From: Roseiarcus sp035606915
GTDB taxonomy: Bacteria > Pseudomonadota > Alphaproteobacteria > Rhizobiales > Beijerinckiaceae
Reading direction: 5' to 3'
NCBI GenBank assembly: GCA_035606915.1
Contig: DATNDU010000203.1
Coordinates: 21,085 to 85,084, forward strand
Length of the DNA: 64,000 nt
A program made the position numbers and the translations under genes. Below, one piece after another: positions 26,658-34,642 of this stretch. Below the pieces are notes generated by a model. That model did no database searches. It worked only from the letters and a program-made list of their open reading frames with translations, and was not told the DNA's origin. How positions within the stretch are numbered: position 1 is the stretch's first letter; every line of letters begins with the position of its first letter.

Positions 26658-27406
26658 TCATATCAAGCCGGCCTGAAGCGCTTTGAAGGCGGCGTGAAAT
26701 TTGTTGCTCGCGCTGAGCTTTCGCATGGCCTTTTGCAAGTGAAAGTCCACGGTCGGACGGCTGCGATTGAGGATCTGGGAAATTTCCCAGGCCGTTTTCC
26801 CGCGCATGGTCCAGCTCAAGCAAAAGCGCTCTTGCTCCGTCAGGGGCGTTTCGGTCGACGCCGTGCGCGCCACGAAACGTTCGACAGCAATGGTGTGGAC
26901 CTTCGAACTCACGATTTGCAGCGGAATGGCGCCGTCCAGCGCAACGCCACGAAATTTCTCGAAACTATCGGACGAGGCGATGGACATGAGCCCGTATTCG
27001 CCCGGTCCGTGGACGACGACGGTGAATCCGCTCCGAATGCCGAAATCGCCAGCCTCATCGAAAAGACGCCGGGGTAAAGACGGGAGTTGACGCAAATATT
27101 CCGCACTGCCCCAGAAAAACGGCGCCCGAGATCTGGCGCGCCTGTGACTACGGGGTCGAGTTGATGGTAATTTCGCTTGTGATATCTTGTACGCCATGCA
27201 TCGGGTAATTGGTCGCGAGCATGGGCTTTGGAATGGATTTTCCGCCCATTTCCGTACGATTCACGACGATATATGAAAAACCCAAATCCCAACTCTCCGC
27301 AGAATTGCCGCAACTGCGCTTCCAACTCTGTTCCCGTCAATATTGTCTCCAAGGCGCAGAGCGTGCTTTCCACTTGAGCGACGGTATGGTGAGATAGCGC
27401 TGTCAT
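26658..27406 (-). pseudogene. LuxR-family regulator with autoinducer-binding domain, frameshifted
   Basis: Two overlapping frames together make one LuxR-type protein. The first (from 27406) gives an autoinducer-binding domain with FGFFIYRRESYG and RTRYHKRNYHQLDPVV (the Tyr and Asp-Pro of the acyl-homoserine-lactone pocket). The second continues with RAPFFWGSAEYLRQL and ends in a GerE helix-turn-helix, LTEQERFCLSWTMRGKTAWE and ILNRSRPTVDFHLQKAM. The shift lies around 27140-27155 and is a one-base-type change. As read, the sensor domain would lose its DNA-binding half. Confidence 0.7.
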
Positions 27407-27725
27407 TATCTATTTTTCTACATGGCCGATTTCATTGAGATAGTTTGCTTATCGCAACGCCAGGCCACCTCTCAGAGTGGGTCCGGCCGCAGCATTCATT
27501 GCTGGTTCTGTCGTCAGTCAATGCAATTCGGGCGCCCCCGGCGCGGGCTATTACGCTTGGCTGAGCCCGTCCACGGGCTCGGGCGGCGGCGGAGCTTGAC
27601 GCCATGGCTTGGGTTCCCTCATTGTCTGACACAATAAGCTATTCTTGTTCATAAAATCGGCCAGCCGACTGCGACTCGGCAACGATCTGCATGACTTCCG
27701 TTGAGCGGAATGCGATAGAGAGCGG
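27407..27725. other. Intergenic region with candidate GntR operator
   Basis: No gene is evident in these 319 bp. The only structured element is ATTGTCTGACACAAT at 27621-27635, an inverted repeat (ATTGT-N5-ACAAT) of the kind recognised by FadR-type GntR regulators, about 90 bp before the GntR gene at 27726. The region is more AT-rich than its surroundings just around this site. Confidence 0.35.
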
Positions 27726-28483
27726 ATGCCAATCTTCAAACCCGTCGGCACGCGGCGCACGTTCGAGGAGGCCGTCGAACAGATCACCGACAGCATCTTC
27801 GTCGGCGACCGCCTTCCAGCCGAGCGCACACTGGCCGCGCTGATGCAGATCAGCCGCCCCACGTTGCGGGAGGCGATCCGGGTTCTCACCGACGCCGGCG
27901 TCCTCGAGGTTAAGCGCAGCGGCGGCACGTCCGTCGCCTCCGACTACGTGCCGCGGGACGTCATCCGGGGTCGCTCCGAGCTGCGCGTGAGCGAGGTCAC
28001 CGCCGTGCTAGAGACCCGCCGGCTGCTGGAGCCGCGCGTCGCTCAACTGGCCGCCCTGCGCCCAACGAGGAGCACCTGGAAGCGATGCGCCAGACCATCG
28101 TCGGGCAGCGCGCGCTGGCCGCGGAGCCGACCTTCCTGGCCAACGAGGACCGCTTTCTGCAACTCGATATGCAATTCCACCTGCTGATCGCGCGCGCCAC
28201 GCAAAACCCGACCCTCCTGCGCCTCATGCGCTCGCTCATGCACGACTTGGAGATCGCGTTCGACATGGCCGTCCACGAGCCGTTCGAGCCCGGGTGGACG
28301 CTCGACATTCACCAGCGCACGCTGGACGCCATCGCCGCCTGCGACATGGAGCTGATCGACTTGGTCATGGACGAGCACCTGGTCCGCGTCGAGCAGCGCT
28401 GGCAGCAGGAAACCGGCCGTGCGCTCGTGCGCCCCCTGCCAGACTTCCTGCGCCCCTTGGCCACGCACGCCAAGGTCGGCTGA
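27726..28483 (+). pseudogene. GntR-family (FadR/FCD) regulator, frameshifted at a C run
   Basis: The ATG at 27726 begins a FadR-type regulator (FEEAVEQITDSIFVGDRLPAE, then MQISRPTLREAIRVL). After LAALRP the frame is lost; the second frame continues exactly where it should (EEHLEAMRQTIVG, FHLLIARATQNPTLLRLM, IHQRTLDAIAACDMELI) to 28483. One C missing from the run CCC at 28061-28063 would explain it. With that base the protein is about 250 residues and complete. The codon usage is even more GC-rich than in neighbouring genes, so foreign origin is possible. Confidence 0.75.
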
Positions 28484-28547
28484 CGGCGCCTCGGGCGCGC
28501 TCAGCCAACCAGCCGGCAAGCGCGGCGCGGCGTCGGTCGCGGGCGTC

Positions 28548-28680
28548 TCAGTCATAGAAACCTTCCGGGGCGCGCGGCGCAGCTCCGTCGACTGCTGCGG
28601 GTCGTGGCCGAAGACGAGCAGGGCGCCGCGGTCGCGGGCGACCGCGGCGAGCCTCTCGCCACCGGCCTTGGCGGCGACCG
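28548..28680 (-). pseudogene. Metallo-beta-lactamase-fold lactonase (AHL-lactonase-like), C-terminal remnant
   Basis: About 40 residues remain: ERLAAVARDRGALLVFGHDP followed by LRRAP and, after a two-base shift, EGFYD and a stop. The order GHDP then an AP-x-x-Y-D end is typical of the C-terminus of N-acyl-homoserine-lactone lactonases and related MBL enzymes, where the His is the last zinc ligand. Everything upstream is missing. Identification from so short a piece is tentative. Confidence 0.45.
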
Positions 28681-28692
28681 GGTTCGAACCCG
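28679..28692. repeat. 14-bp palindrome resembling a tRNA T-arm
   Basis: CGGGTTCGAACCCG is a perfect palindrome with the GGTTCGAACC core of a tRNA T-arm. It sits precisely between the end of the lactonase remnant and the end of the binding-protein chimera (stop at 28694-28696). No acceptor stem or anticodon arm can be folded around it, so it is not a tRNA gene. It could be the core of an old integration site or chance. Confidence 0.4.
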
Positions 28693-28693
28693 A

Positions 28694-29338
28694 TCACTTG
28701 GTCGTGTAGAAGAGCGGGTAGCCGCTTTGGGTGAACTTGAGGCCACTGACGTCCTTGCTCGTGACCCAAAGCTGACGCAGGTCGTAGAGCGGGATGAAGA
28801 CCGCGTCGTCCATAGCCATCTTCTGGGCGCCTTCGATCGCCTGCGCGCGACCCGAGCTGTCGCTGTTGGCCTTGGCCAGCAGCGCGTCGAATTTCGGGTT
28901 GCTGTAGTGCGCCCAGTTATAGCCCGACTTGATCTGCGACGAGTCTAGCGTCGCGTACAGCGCGTCGCGGCCATCGAGGTCGAAATAGAAAAAGTCGCCG
29001 AGGTTCTGCTTTCCGGCGTTCATCGTGGCGGCGAGCGTCGGGAACGATTCCGATGTGATCTTCACACTGAGCCCGGCCTTCTTGACCTGGGCTTGCAGCA
29101 GCCGCGTCATTTGGTCGAAACCGAAGCCCGCGATGTTGATAAGTTGCAGCTCGAGCTTCTTGCCGCCCTTCTCACGGATGCCACATCGCCGAGGTGATTC
29201 GGCGACGCCTTGCAGGATCGCGCGCGAGGGATTGTCGGGCTCGGTCGAGACCTTATGAATGGCGAGCGCGACGGATTCCATGTCGCAATAAACGAGATCG
29301 GTGAAGGTCCCGCCAATGTCAGCGCCGATCATTCGCAT
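28694..29338 (-). pseudogene. Chimeric ORF: hydantoinase HyuA start fused in frame to an oligopeptide-binding protein end
   Basis: The open frame of 214 residues is a fusion. Residues 1-48 are the start of an N-methylhydantoinase A/HyuA-type protein (RMIGADIGGTFTDLVYCD with its ATP-binding DIGGTFTD). From about residue 60 the sequence is the C-terminal third of a family 5 (Dpp/Opp-type) solute-binding protein: LINIAGFGFDQMTRLL, YFDLDGRDALYATLD, YSNPKFDALLAKAN, AVFIPLYDLRQLWV. It keeps a good AGAGG ribosome site and no stop, so a protein could be made, but neither half has its functional parts and no signal peptide remains. Confidence 0.7.
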
Positions 29339-29353
29339 GGGGATTGCCTCTTG

Positions 29354-29580
29354 TTAGATCGCACCGCGGCCGTCTGGCCCCAGCGCATGCAGGATGGACT
29401 CCGCCGCGCGCGCATAGACGCGCAAAGCCTGGCGGATGTCGGCTTCGTCGGTGTCCTCGCAGATGTGATGGCTGCGCCCGCCAAGACTCGGGGCGAACAG
29501 CATGGCGGCGGGGATGCGACGGCCGACGATCATGGCGTCGCGGCCCGCGCCGCTTGGCATGCGCAGAAAGGCAACCCGCA
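29354..29580 (-). pseudogene. M20-family N-carbamoyl-amino-acid hydrolase / allantoate amidohydrolase, C-terminal remnant
   Basis: Roughly 70 residues to the stop at 29354 (SGAGRDAMIVGRRIPAAMLF, APSLGGRSHHICEDTDEADI, then ALRVYARAAESIL) match the end of the amidase/hydantoinase/carbamoylase branch of M20, including the final metal-ligand-region His pair in GGRSHH. The start is missing. It lies 15 bp before the HyuA-type start and near a ureidoglycolate lyase, so an allantoate or carbamoyl-amino-acid role for the ancestor is reasonable. Confidence 0.6.
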
Positions 29581-29585
29581 TCGCC

Positions 29586-29700
29586 GGCCTGTCGATCATA
29601 GGCGTCAGCACTTTCGTGCAAGACTTGGTTTATGGCGGCGCGCTCGTCGTCGCCGTGCCGCTGTCGCAGATCGTGCGCGCGGCCGCGAGGAGCGGCTGGC
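29586..29700 (+). pseudogene. Ribose-type ABC permease, C-terminal remnant
   Basis: On the plus strand about 35 residues (GLSIIGVSTFVQDLVYGGA, then LVVAVPLSQIVRAA) match the last transmembrane helix and tail of a BPD_transp_2 permease. Nothing of the rest of the gene is present. The piece is wedged between an M20 remnant and the ureidoglycolate lyase gene, both on the minus strand, and marks another deletion joint. Short, hence moderate confidence. Confidence 0.45.
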
Positions 29701-29710
29701 TTGAGGCGGC

Positions 29711-30220
29711 TCACGTCTCCAGCGTCCCTACGACGAACGGCGTGGCAAGGCGTTCGACGTCGAGATTGGCGCCCTCGCCCGCGCGGTCGATCACAAGGAA
29801 ATCGCTTTCGCGTTCGAGCGCCACGAGCGGGCAATGCCAGACGCCCCTCCGGTAGTTGACGGCCTGCCCCGGCCGCACCCGGAACGCCACGACGGCCTCG
29901 GGATCGAGCGCGCCTGCCGGCGCGACGATCACGAGCCACTCGGCCGCCGCGAGCGGCGCAAAGGTCTGTGCGCTCAGGGGATGGCGCTCCATCAGGCCAA
30001 TTTCGAGCGGCAGCCGCTGAGCGGCCGTGCGCACGACATTGAAGCAGATCCGGCCGCCCCGCCCGGCAAAATCCGCCTCGGCGCGGTCGCGCCAAATCTT
30101 AGCAGCGCCGGCATTGGCGACTTCGTCGGGCGAGCCGGAAGCGTCGAGCACGTCGCCGAAGCGGCGAAACGCCTCGCGCGTAAGCAGAGCGAGGGAGAGG
30201 GGGCGGAATGACCGGGGCAA
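29711..30220 (-). CDS. allA: Ureidoglycolate lyase
   Basis: About 169 residues matching AllA, which splits ureidoglycolate into glyoxylate and urea in allantoin breakdown. Segments include LLTREAFRRFGDVLDASG, FAGRGGRICFNVVRT, MERHPLSAQTFAPL, VVAFRVRPGQAVNYRRGVWH and SDFLVIDRAGEG; the conserved His/Glu region of the cupin core is present. The start is uncertain: TTG at 30220 gives the normal length, and there is no ATG nearby, so the extreme N-terminus may be damaged. Flanked by remnants of other ureide genes, it appears to be the last complete member of that set. Confidence 0.72.
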   Translation of the reverse strand: MPRSFRPLSLALLTREAFRRFGDVLDASGSPDEVANAGAAKIWRDRAEADFAGRGGRICFNVVRTAAQRLPLEIGLMERHPLSAQTFAPLAAAEWLVIVAPAGALDPEAVVAFRVRPGQAVNYRRGVWHCPLVALERESDFLVIDRAGEGANLDVERLATPFVVGTLET

Positions 30221-30709
30221 TGTCAGGCTCGCGTTAAGGTCAGTGGGAGAAGGCGATGCCCAACATAGCCCATCGCTGCCGGACGCGGGGCGATGGCCGC
30301 TGGCAATGATGAATATTGCGACATTGGCCGTGATTCGGCCTGACGAGTCGCCCCCGGTTGTGCCCATAAAAGCAGAGAGCTTTCGCGCCAATCGGCGTCC
30401 CCGACCTCACATTGCTCCACCCGTCACGGGCCGCGCCGGGATCACGGCGGAGACATTGTTCCTCAGAGACGTCGCCGTTCCGTTTCCCAACCGACTTGCG
30501 GCGGTAACTTGAGGCCATTCTCGATGCGCCGCAGACAGGCAACGGACGATTTCGCGCGCTTATGCATCGACCATTCGCGATGACTATCAATTAGATAGAT
30601 CGCTTTCTCCGCCGACCTTGTAACTATCTGGTTATTGCGATAGCGTCGAGGCGGAAGGAAACCGGCGCGTTGTCGCTGGCGCCGGGGGGCTGCGGGAGCG
30701 GAACAGGTC
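30221..30709. other. Intergenic region upstream of the aldo/keto reductase operon
   Basis: In 489 bp I find no convincing gene. From 30560 onward the DNA is AT-rich and regulatory in character: CTATC-N5-GATAG is near 30583-30597 and operator site A (TAAC-N6-GTTATT) at 30621-30636. Between 30230 and 30550 only short frames without family resemblance occur. Confidence 0.4.
30621..30636 (+). promoter_or_regulatory. TetR-type operator, site A (TAAC-N6-GTTATT)
   Basis: TAAC-TATCTG-GTTATT, centred 82 bp before the ATG of the aldo/keto reductase at 30710. The same dyad with a 6-bp spacer recurs at 34512, 36943 and 46535. A clear -10/-35 pair is not evident here. Confidence 0.5.
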
Positions 30710-31531
30710 ATGCAAAATATCTATTTTCAAAAGTCCTACCAGCGAGGTTTCGGCACCTATCCGCTCAGGGGCGCCGAACTGAGCGCGGCGATGGAGGCCG
30801 CGATGGACATTGGCTATCGCGCCTTCGATTGCGCGCAGATGTATGGAAACGAGGAAGATGTCGGCTCGGCGCTCGCATGCGCGAATGTCCCGCGCTCCGA
30901 ACTTTGCATCACGACCAAGGTGCACCCCGACAATTTCTCGGAGGAACGGTTCCTTCCCTCGGTGCATGCGAGTCTGAAGGCGCTCAGGCTCGACTATGTC
31001 GACGCCCTGCTACTGCACTGGCCACCAGTCGGCGGGGACGTCGCACCCTCGCTGCGCCTCCTCGAAAAGGCGCAAAGCGAGGGTCTCGCGCGCAGCATCG
31101 GCGTCAGCAATTACACGGCGAGCATGATGCGCGCGGCGCGAAAGATCGTCTCGACGCCGCTGGTCACTAATCAGGTCGAGTTTCACCCGCTCCTCGATCA
31201 GTCTGCGCTATTGAAGGCGGCGGTGGAGACGGGGATTCCGCTCTCGTCGTACTGCTCCGTGGCTCGCGGCGAGGTGTTCAAACATGCGATTTTTACCGAG
31301 ATCGCCTCCAACTACGGCAAGCAGCCAGCTCAGATCGTGCTCAGATGGATCCTGCAGAAGGGAGTGGCGATCAATACAATGTCCGCCAAGCCCGCCAATA
31401 TCGCCGCCAATTTCAACGTGATGGACTTCACCTTGTCGAGCCTCGACATGGCGCGGATCGATGCGATGACGGCTATCGGCTATCGCATAATCAAGAAGGG
31501 TCTCTTGCCCTGGACGCCTGCCTGGGACTGA
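30710..31531 (+). CDS. Aldo/keto reductase (2,5-diketogluconate-reductase-like)
   Basis: A 273-residue cytosolic NADPH-type oxidoreductase. The AKR tetrad is present: Asp and Tyr in AFDCAQMYGNE, Lys in TTKVHP and His in LLLHWP. Further markers are SIGVSNYTASMM and NQVEFHPLLDQ. In place of the usual IPK(S/T) cofactor motif the C-terminal part has AINTMSAKPANI, so the 2'-phosphate contact may be altered. It stands first after operator site A and 35 bp before a second, distantly related aldo/keto reductase. Likely reduces or oxidises a sugar or polyol carbonyl. Confidence 0.87.
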   Translation: MQNIYFQKSYQRGFGTYPLRGAELSAAMEAAMDIGYRAFDCAQMYGNEEDVGSALACANVPRSELCITTKVHPDNFSEERFLPSVHASLKALRLDYVDALLLHWPPVGGDVAPSLRLLEKAQSEGLARSIGVSNYTASMMRAARKIVSTPLVTNQVEFHPLLDQSALLKAAVETGIPLSSYCSVARGEVFKHAIFTEIASNYGKQPAQIVLRWILQKGVAINTMSAKPANIAANFNVMDFTLSSLDMARIDAMTAIGYRIIKKGLLPWTPAWD

Positions 31532-31566
31532 GACGCCGTTTGATGTTTCGGCAAAGGGAGGGAAAC

Positions 31567-32580
31567 ATGATTCCTGGTCAAAAGAAGAAATTCGGTCGCG
31601 TCGATCTCGAAGTGACAGCCTTCTCTTTCGGAACGGCCCCGTCGGGGAATTTCCTCAAGCCGGTTTCCGAATCTGACGCTCAGGCGATGTTCGAGACGGC
31701 GTGGGACGCGGGCGTGCGGCTTTACGATACTGCGCCGATGTATGGACACGGTCTCGCCGAATTGCGCACCGGGCACTACCTGCGCTGGAAACCCCGCGAC
31801 GAATATGTGCTGGCGTCCAAGGTGGGGCGGCTGCTCAAGCCCGCGAAGCGCGAAACGATCGATTTTACGCCGTGGTCCGACGCAGCTCCCTTCACGCCGC
31901 ATTTTGACTACAGTTATGATGGGACCATGCGCGCGTTCGAGGACTCGCTTCAGCGGCTTGGACTCGAAAGGATGGACATCTGTTTCATCCACGACATCGA
32001 CCGGTTCACGCGTGGCGACGAGCAGCCCGAAGTGTTCAGGCAGGCGATGGATGGTTGCTGGCGAGCGCTTGAGAAGCTGCGAAACGAGCGCGTCGTCAGA
32101 GCGATCGGCGTCGGCGTCAACGAATGGGAAGTCTGCTACGAGGCGCTGAAGCAGCGGGATTTTGATGGGTTTCTGCTTGCCGGTCGGTACACGCTACTGG
32201 AACAAGAAGCGCTCAATGGTTTCCTGCCGCTCTGCCAGGAGCGCGGCGCCGCCGTGATCGTCGGCGGCGGCTTTAACTCCGGCATCCTAGCAACAGGCGC
32301 GCGACCGGGCGCGAAATACAACTACTCGCCGGCGCCGGGCGCGGTCATGGAGAAGGTCGCCCGAATCGAGAAGGTTTGCGCGGAATTCAACGTTCCGCTT
32401 CCAGCCGCCGCTCTCCAATTCGTCACCGCGCACCCGGCCATTCCGTCTTTTATCGCCGGCACACGCAGCGTGGAGCAGTTGAAACAGAATCTCGCCTGGT
32501 TCAGCCATCCCATTCCCGCGGCGTTCTGGGAAGAGCTAAAGCGAACCGGCCTGCTACGGGAAGACGCGCCGACCCCTTGA
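31567..32580 (+). CDS. Aldo/keto reductase (aldose/L-fucose dehydrogenase type)
   Basis: A 337-residue protein of the D-threo-aldose 1-dehydrogenase branch: GRVDLEVTAFSFGTAPSGN at the start, Asp/Tyr in LYDTAPMYGHGLAE, Lys in ASKVGRLL, His in CFIHDIDRF, plus GRYTLLEQEAL and FIAGTRSVEQL. The ATG at 31567 follows AAAGGGAGGG. Such enzymes oxidise free aldoses to lactones with NAD(P). Placed in the same operon as the first reductase and followed by a hairpin at 32608, it could start breakdown of an imported aldose. Confidence 0.87.
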   Translation: MIPGQKKKFGRVDLEVTAFSFGTAPSGNFLKPVSESDAQAMFETAWDAGVRLYDTAPMYGHGLAELRTGHYLRWKPRDEYVLASKVGRLLKPAKRETIDFTPWSDAAPFTPHFDYSYDGTMRAFEDSLQRLGLERMDICFIHDIDRFTRGDEQPEVFRQAMDGCWRALEKLRNERVVRAIGVGVNEWEVCYEALKQRDFDGFLLAGRYTLLEQEALNGFLPLCQERGAAVIVGGGFNSGILATGARPGAKYNYSPAPGAVMEKVARIEKVCAEFNVPLPAAALQFVTAHPAIPSFIAGTRSVEQLKQNLAWFSHPIPAAFWEELKRTGLLREDAPTP

Positions 32581-32607
32581 CTAGGCCGCCGATCTCTCAA
32601 ACCCGGA

Positions 32608-32630
32608 GCGAGGCCCAAAATGGGCCTCGC
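32608..32630. terminator. Hairpin between convergent genes
   Basis: GCGAGGCCCA-AAA-TGGGCCTCGC forms a perfect 10-bp stem with a 3-base loop, 28 bp after the reductase stop and 80 bp before the stop of the convergent GMC gene. There is no long U run, so it may act as a weak bidirectional terminator or an mRNA 3'-end stabiliser. Confidence 0.6.
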
Positions 32631-32710
32631 GAAACAGCGCCCTTCACCACGAGGACATGCCCTTACTTGGACGCGCGCGCCGGCGCATGCGGCGGCCGAC
32701 TACCGATCTG

Positions 32711-34297
32711 CTACGCGTTACCCAGTATCATCGAACTCGCCTTTTCCCCGATCATGATCGAAGCCGCGTTCGTGTTCGAGCCGACCACCCGCGGCATCAC
32801 TGAGCTATCGCAAATCCTCAGTGCGCTCACGCCGCGCACCCGAAGTTCCGGATCGACGACGGCCTCCGCGTCGACGCCCATCCGGCATGTCCCAACGGGA
32901 TGGTACGATGTGCGGCCGTATTGGCGAGCATAGCTCTCGAAATCGGCTTGCGTGCGAACGTCACGGCCCGGGAAATGCTCCTTGCGAATGTAGCGGGCCA
33001 TCGAGGGTTGGTTCAGGACATCTCGGCTGATTTTGATCCCTTCGACGGAGACGCGCAGATCGGAGGGATCTCCGAGAAAGTTCGGATCGATGATCGGCAT
33101 CGCTGAAAGATCGGAGCTACGCAATTTGACCGAGCCGCGAGCTTTCGGGCGCAACGTATATGAATTCAGCGTCACGCCCGACCCCGACGGGATCTTCGGC
33201 ACGCCCGCCTCGACGCCGGCGCCAATAAGGAAGTGGAACTGCAGATCGGGCACGGGCGCCGAACGGTCAGCGTACCAGAAAGCGCCGCCTTCCACCACGT
33301 TGGAGGTGACTGGTCCTTTGCCGAAAATAAGGTATTCGAGCCCGGCCCAGGCCATCCAATGCGGTTTGGCGTATTTGTCGAGGCTGTAGGGCCCGCTAAG
33401 CTCATAAACGATGTCAACGCCGAAATGGTCGTGCAGGTTCCTGCCAACCCCGGGAAGGTCCGCGACCACGGACAGCCCTAGAGCCCGCAACTCGTCCGCC
33501 GGACCCAGACCGGAGAGCAACATGAGTTTCGGCGAGCCTATCGCGCCAGAGGAGATGAGAATTTCGCGCTCGGCGCGCATCAACTTGGGGCGGCCATCCT
33601 CGATCAATTCGACGCCGACGGCGCGGTCCTTCTCGAAGACAATGCGACGAACCAGCGCGCCTGTCATCACGGTGAGGTTGGGGCGGCCGAGCGCTGGCCG
33701 AAGATAGCCAGTAGCTGCGGAACATCGGCGCGCATTGCGTATCGTCGTTTGGTAGGCGGCCGTTCCCTCCTGCCTTGGTCCATTAAAATCGGGGTTATAC
33801 GGCATGCCATATTCCTGGCACGCCCGCACGAAGGCCCGGGTCAAGCGATGAGGCGGCGCCAGCGACGAAACGCCAAGCGGACCGCCCACTCCGTGCCACT
33901 CCCCCGACAGCGTGTCGTTATCTTCCGAGCGCAGGAAGAACGGCCTAATTTCCTGGAACGACCAACCATGACAACCAAACTCCGTCGCCCAGCTGTCGTA
34001 GTCCTCGGGGCAGCCTCGTGTGAAAACCTCTGCGTTAATCGAGCTTCCGCCACCCAGCACCCGCCCTTGCGCATAAGCAATCTCACGGTTGTTGGCGTGG
34101 CGTTGCGGCGCGGTCTTGAGTCCCCAGGTCAGCGGCCCTGAAGTCATTTTGTAAAAGCCGACGGGCATGTGAATATATGGATTGGTGTCCTTGGGACCCG
34201 CCTCGATCATCAGCACGCTAATGTCGGGCTTCTCTGTCAGCCGAGCCGCCATGACGCAGCCAGCAGAGCCGCCGCCAACGATGATGTAATCAACCAT
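32711..34297 (-). CDS. GMC-family FAD-dependent oxidoreductase (choline-dehydrogenase-like), module A
   Basis: A 528-residue flavoprotein. The FAD-binding Rossmann motif IIVGGGSAGCVMAARL is at residues 5-20, GMC signature 1 at AQGRVLGGGSSINAEVFTRG and signature 2 at SSGAIGSPKLMLLSG; the active-site His is in YHPVGTCRMG and the second-residue Asn in GSNTNAAS. Relatives oxidise primary or secondary alcohols, passing electrons to oxygen or quinone. It is divergent from the TetR gene with operator B between them. Two paralogues, at 48298 and 54452, share its layout. Confidence 0.92.
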   Translation of the reverse strand: MVDYIIVGGGSAGCVMAARLTEKPDISVLMIEAGPKDTNPYIHMPVGFYKMTSGPLTWGLKTAPQRHANNREIAYAQGRVLGGGSSINAEVFTRGCPEDYDSWATEFGCHGWSFQEIRPFFLRSEDNDTLSGEWHGVGGPLGVSSLAPPHRLTRAFVRACQEYGMPYNPDFNGPRQEGTAAYQTTIRNARRCSAATGYLRPALGRPNLTVMTGALVRRIVFEKDRAVGVELIEDGRPKLMRAEREILISSGAIGSPKLMLLSGLGPADELRALGLSVVADLPGVGRNLHDHFGVDIVYELSGPYSLDKYAKPHWMAWAGLEYLIFGKGPVTSNVVEGGAFWYADRSAPVPDLQFHFLIGAGVEAGVPKIPSGSGVTLNSYTLRPKARGSVKLRSSDLSAMPIIDPNFLGDPSDLRVSVEGIKISRDVLNQPSMARYIRKEHFPGRDVRTQADFESYARQYGRTSYHPVGTCRMGVDAEAVVDPELRVRGVSALRICDSSVMPRVVGSNTNAASIMIGEKASSMILGNA

Positions 34298-34487
34298 GGT
34301 GTCCTCCCGCCGCGCCTGGCCCTAGGCGACCCAGCGGGCGCGCTCCCGCAGTTCGAATAGTGTCGACTTGATCTGAACAGACTCCCCGATGCCATATTTT
34401 CTGGTTTCGCGCCCAGTGCCCAACTGTTTGAACCCGCCCGTAGCGCGAAGGCTGGCATCGGCGATCATAGCGGGCTTCCCCATTGAA

Positions 34488-34527
34488 TTGACAGAACATT
34501 CATATTTCGTATAACTAACTGGTTATT
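34488..34527 (+). promoter_or_regulatory. TetR promoter with overlapping operator, site B
   Basis: TTGACA (34488-34493), a 16-bp spacer and TATAAC (34510-34515) form a good promoter towards the TetR gene. The dyad TAAC-TAACTG-GTTATT (34512-34527) covers the end of the -10 element and the start point, the usual place for autorepression. The divergent GMC gene lies about 200 bp away on the other side and may share the control. Confidence 0.65.
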
Positions 34528-34642
34528 TATTGCAAGGGCCTCCACCCCAGATTCGTTACCGCGATTTGGGGCGCGGCTCAACTTTTGAATGGCGAGTGTT
34601 TCACGCCAGTCAGCACGCGGAGCTTGGACCTTGGGTATAGAA

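Noticed and set aside
28679..28692. A tRNA gene at the T-arm-like palindrome
   Set aside because: No acceptor stem, D-arm or anticodon arm can be placed around it.
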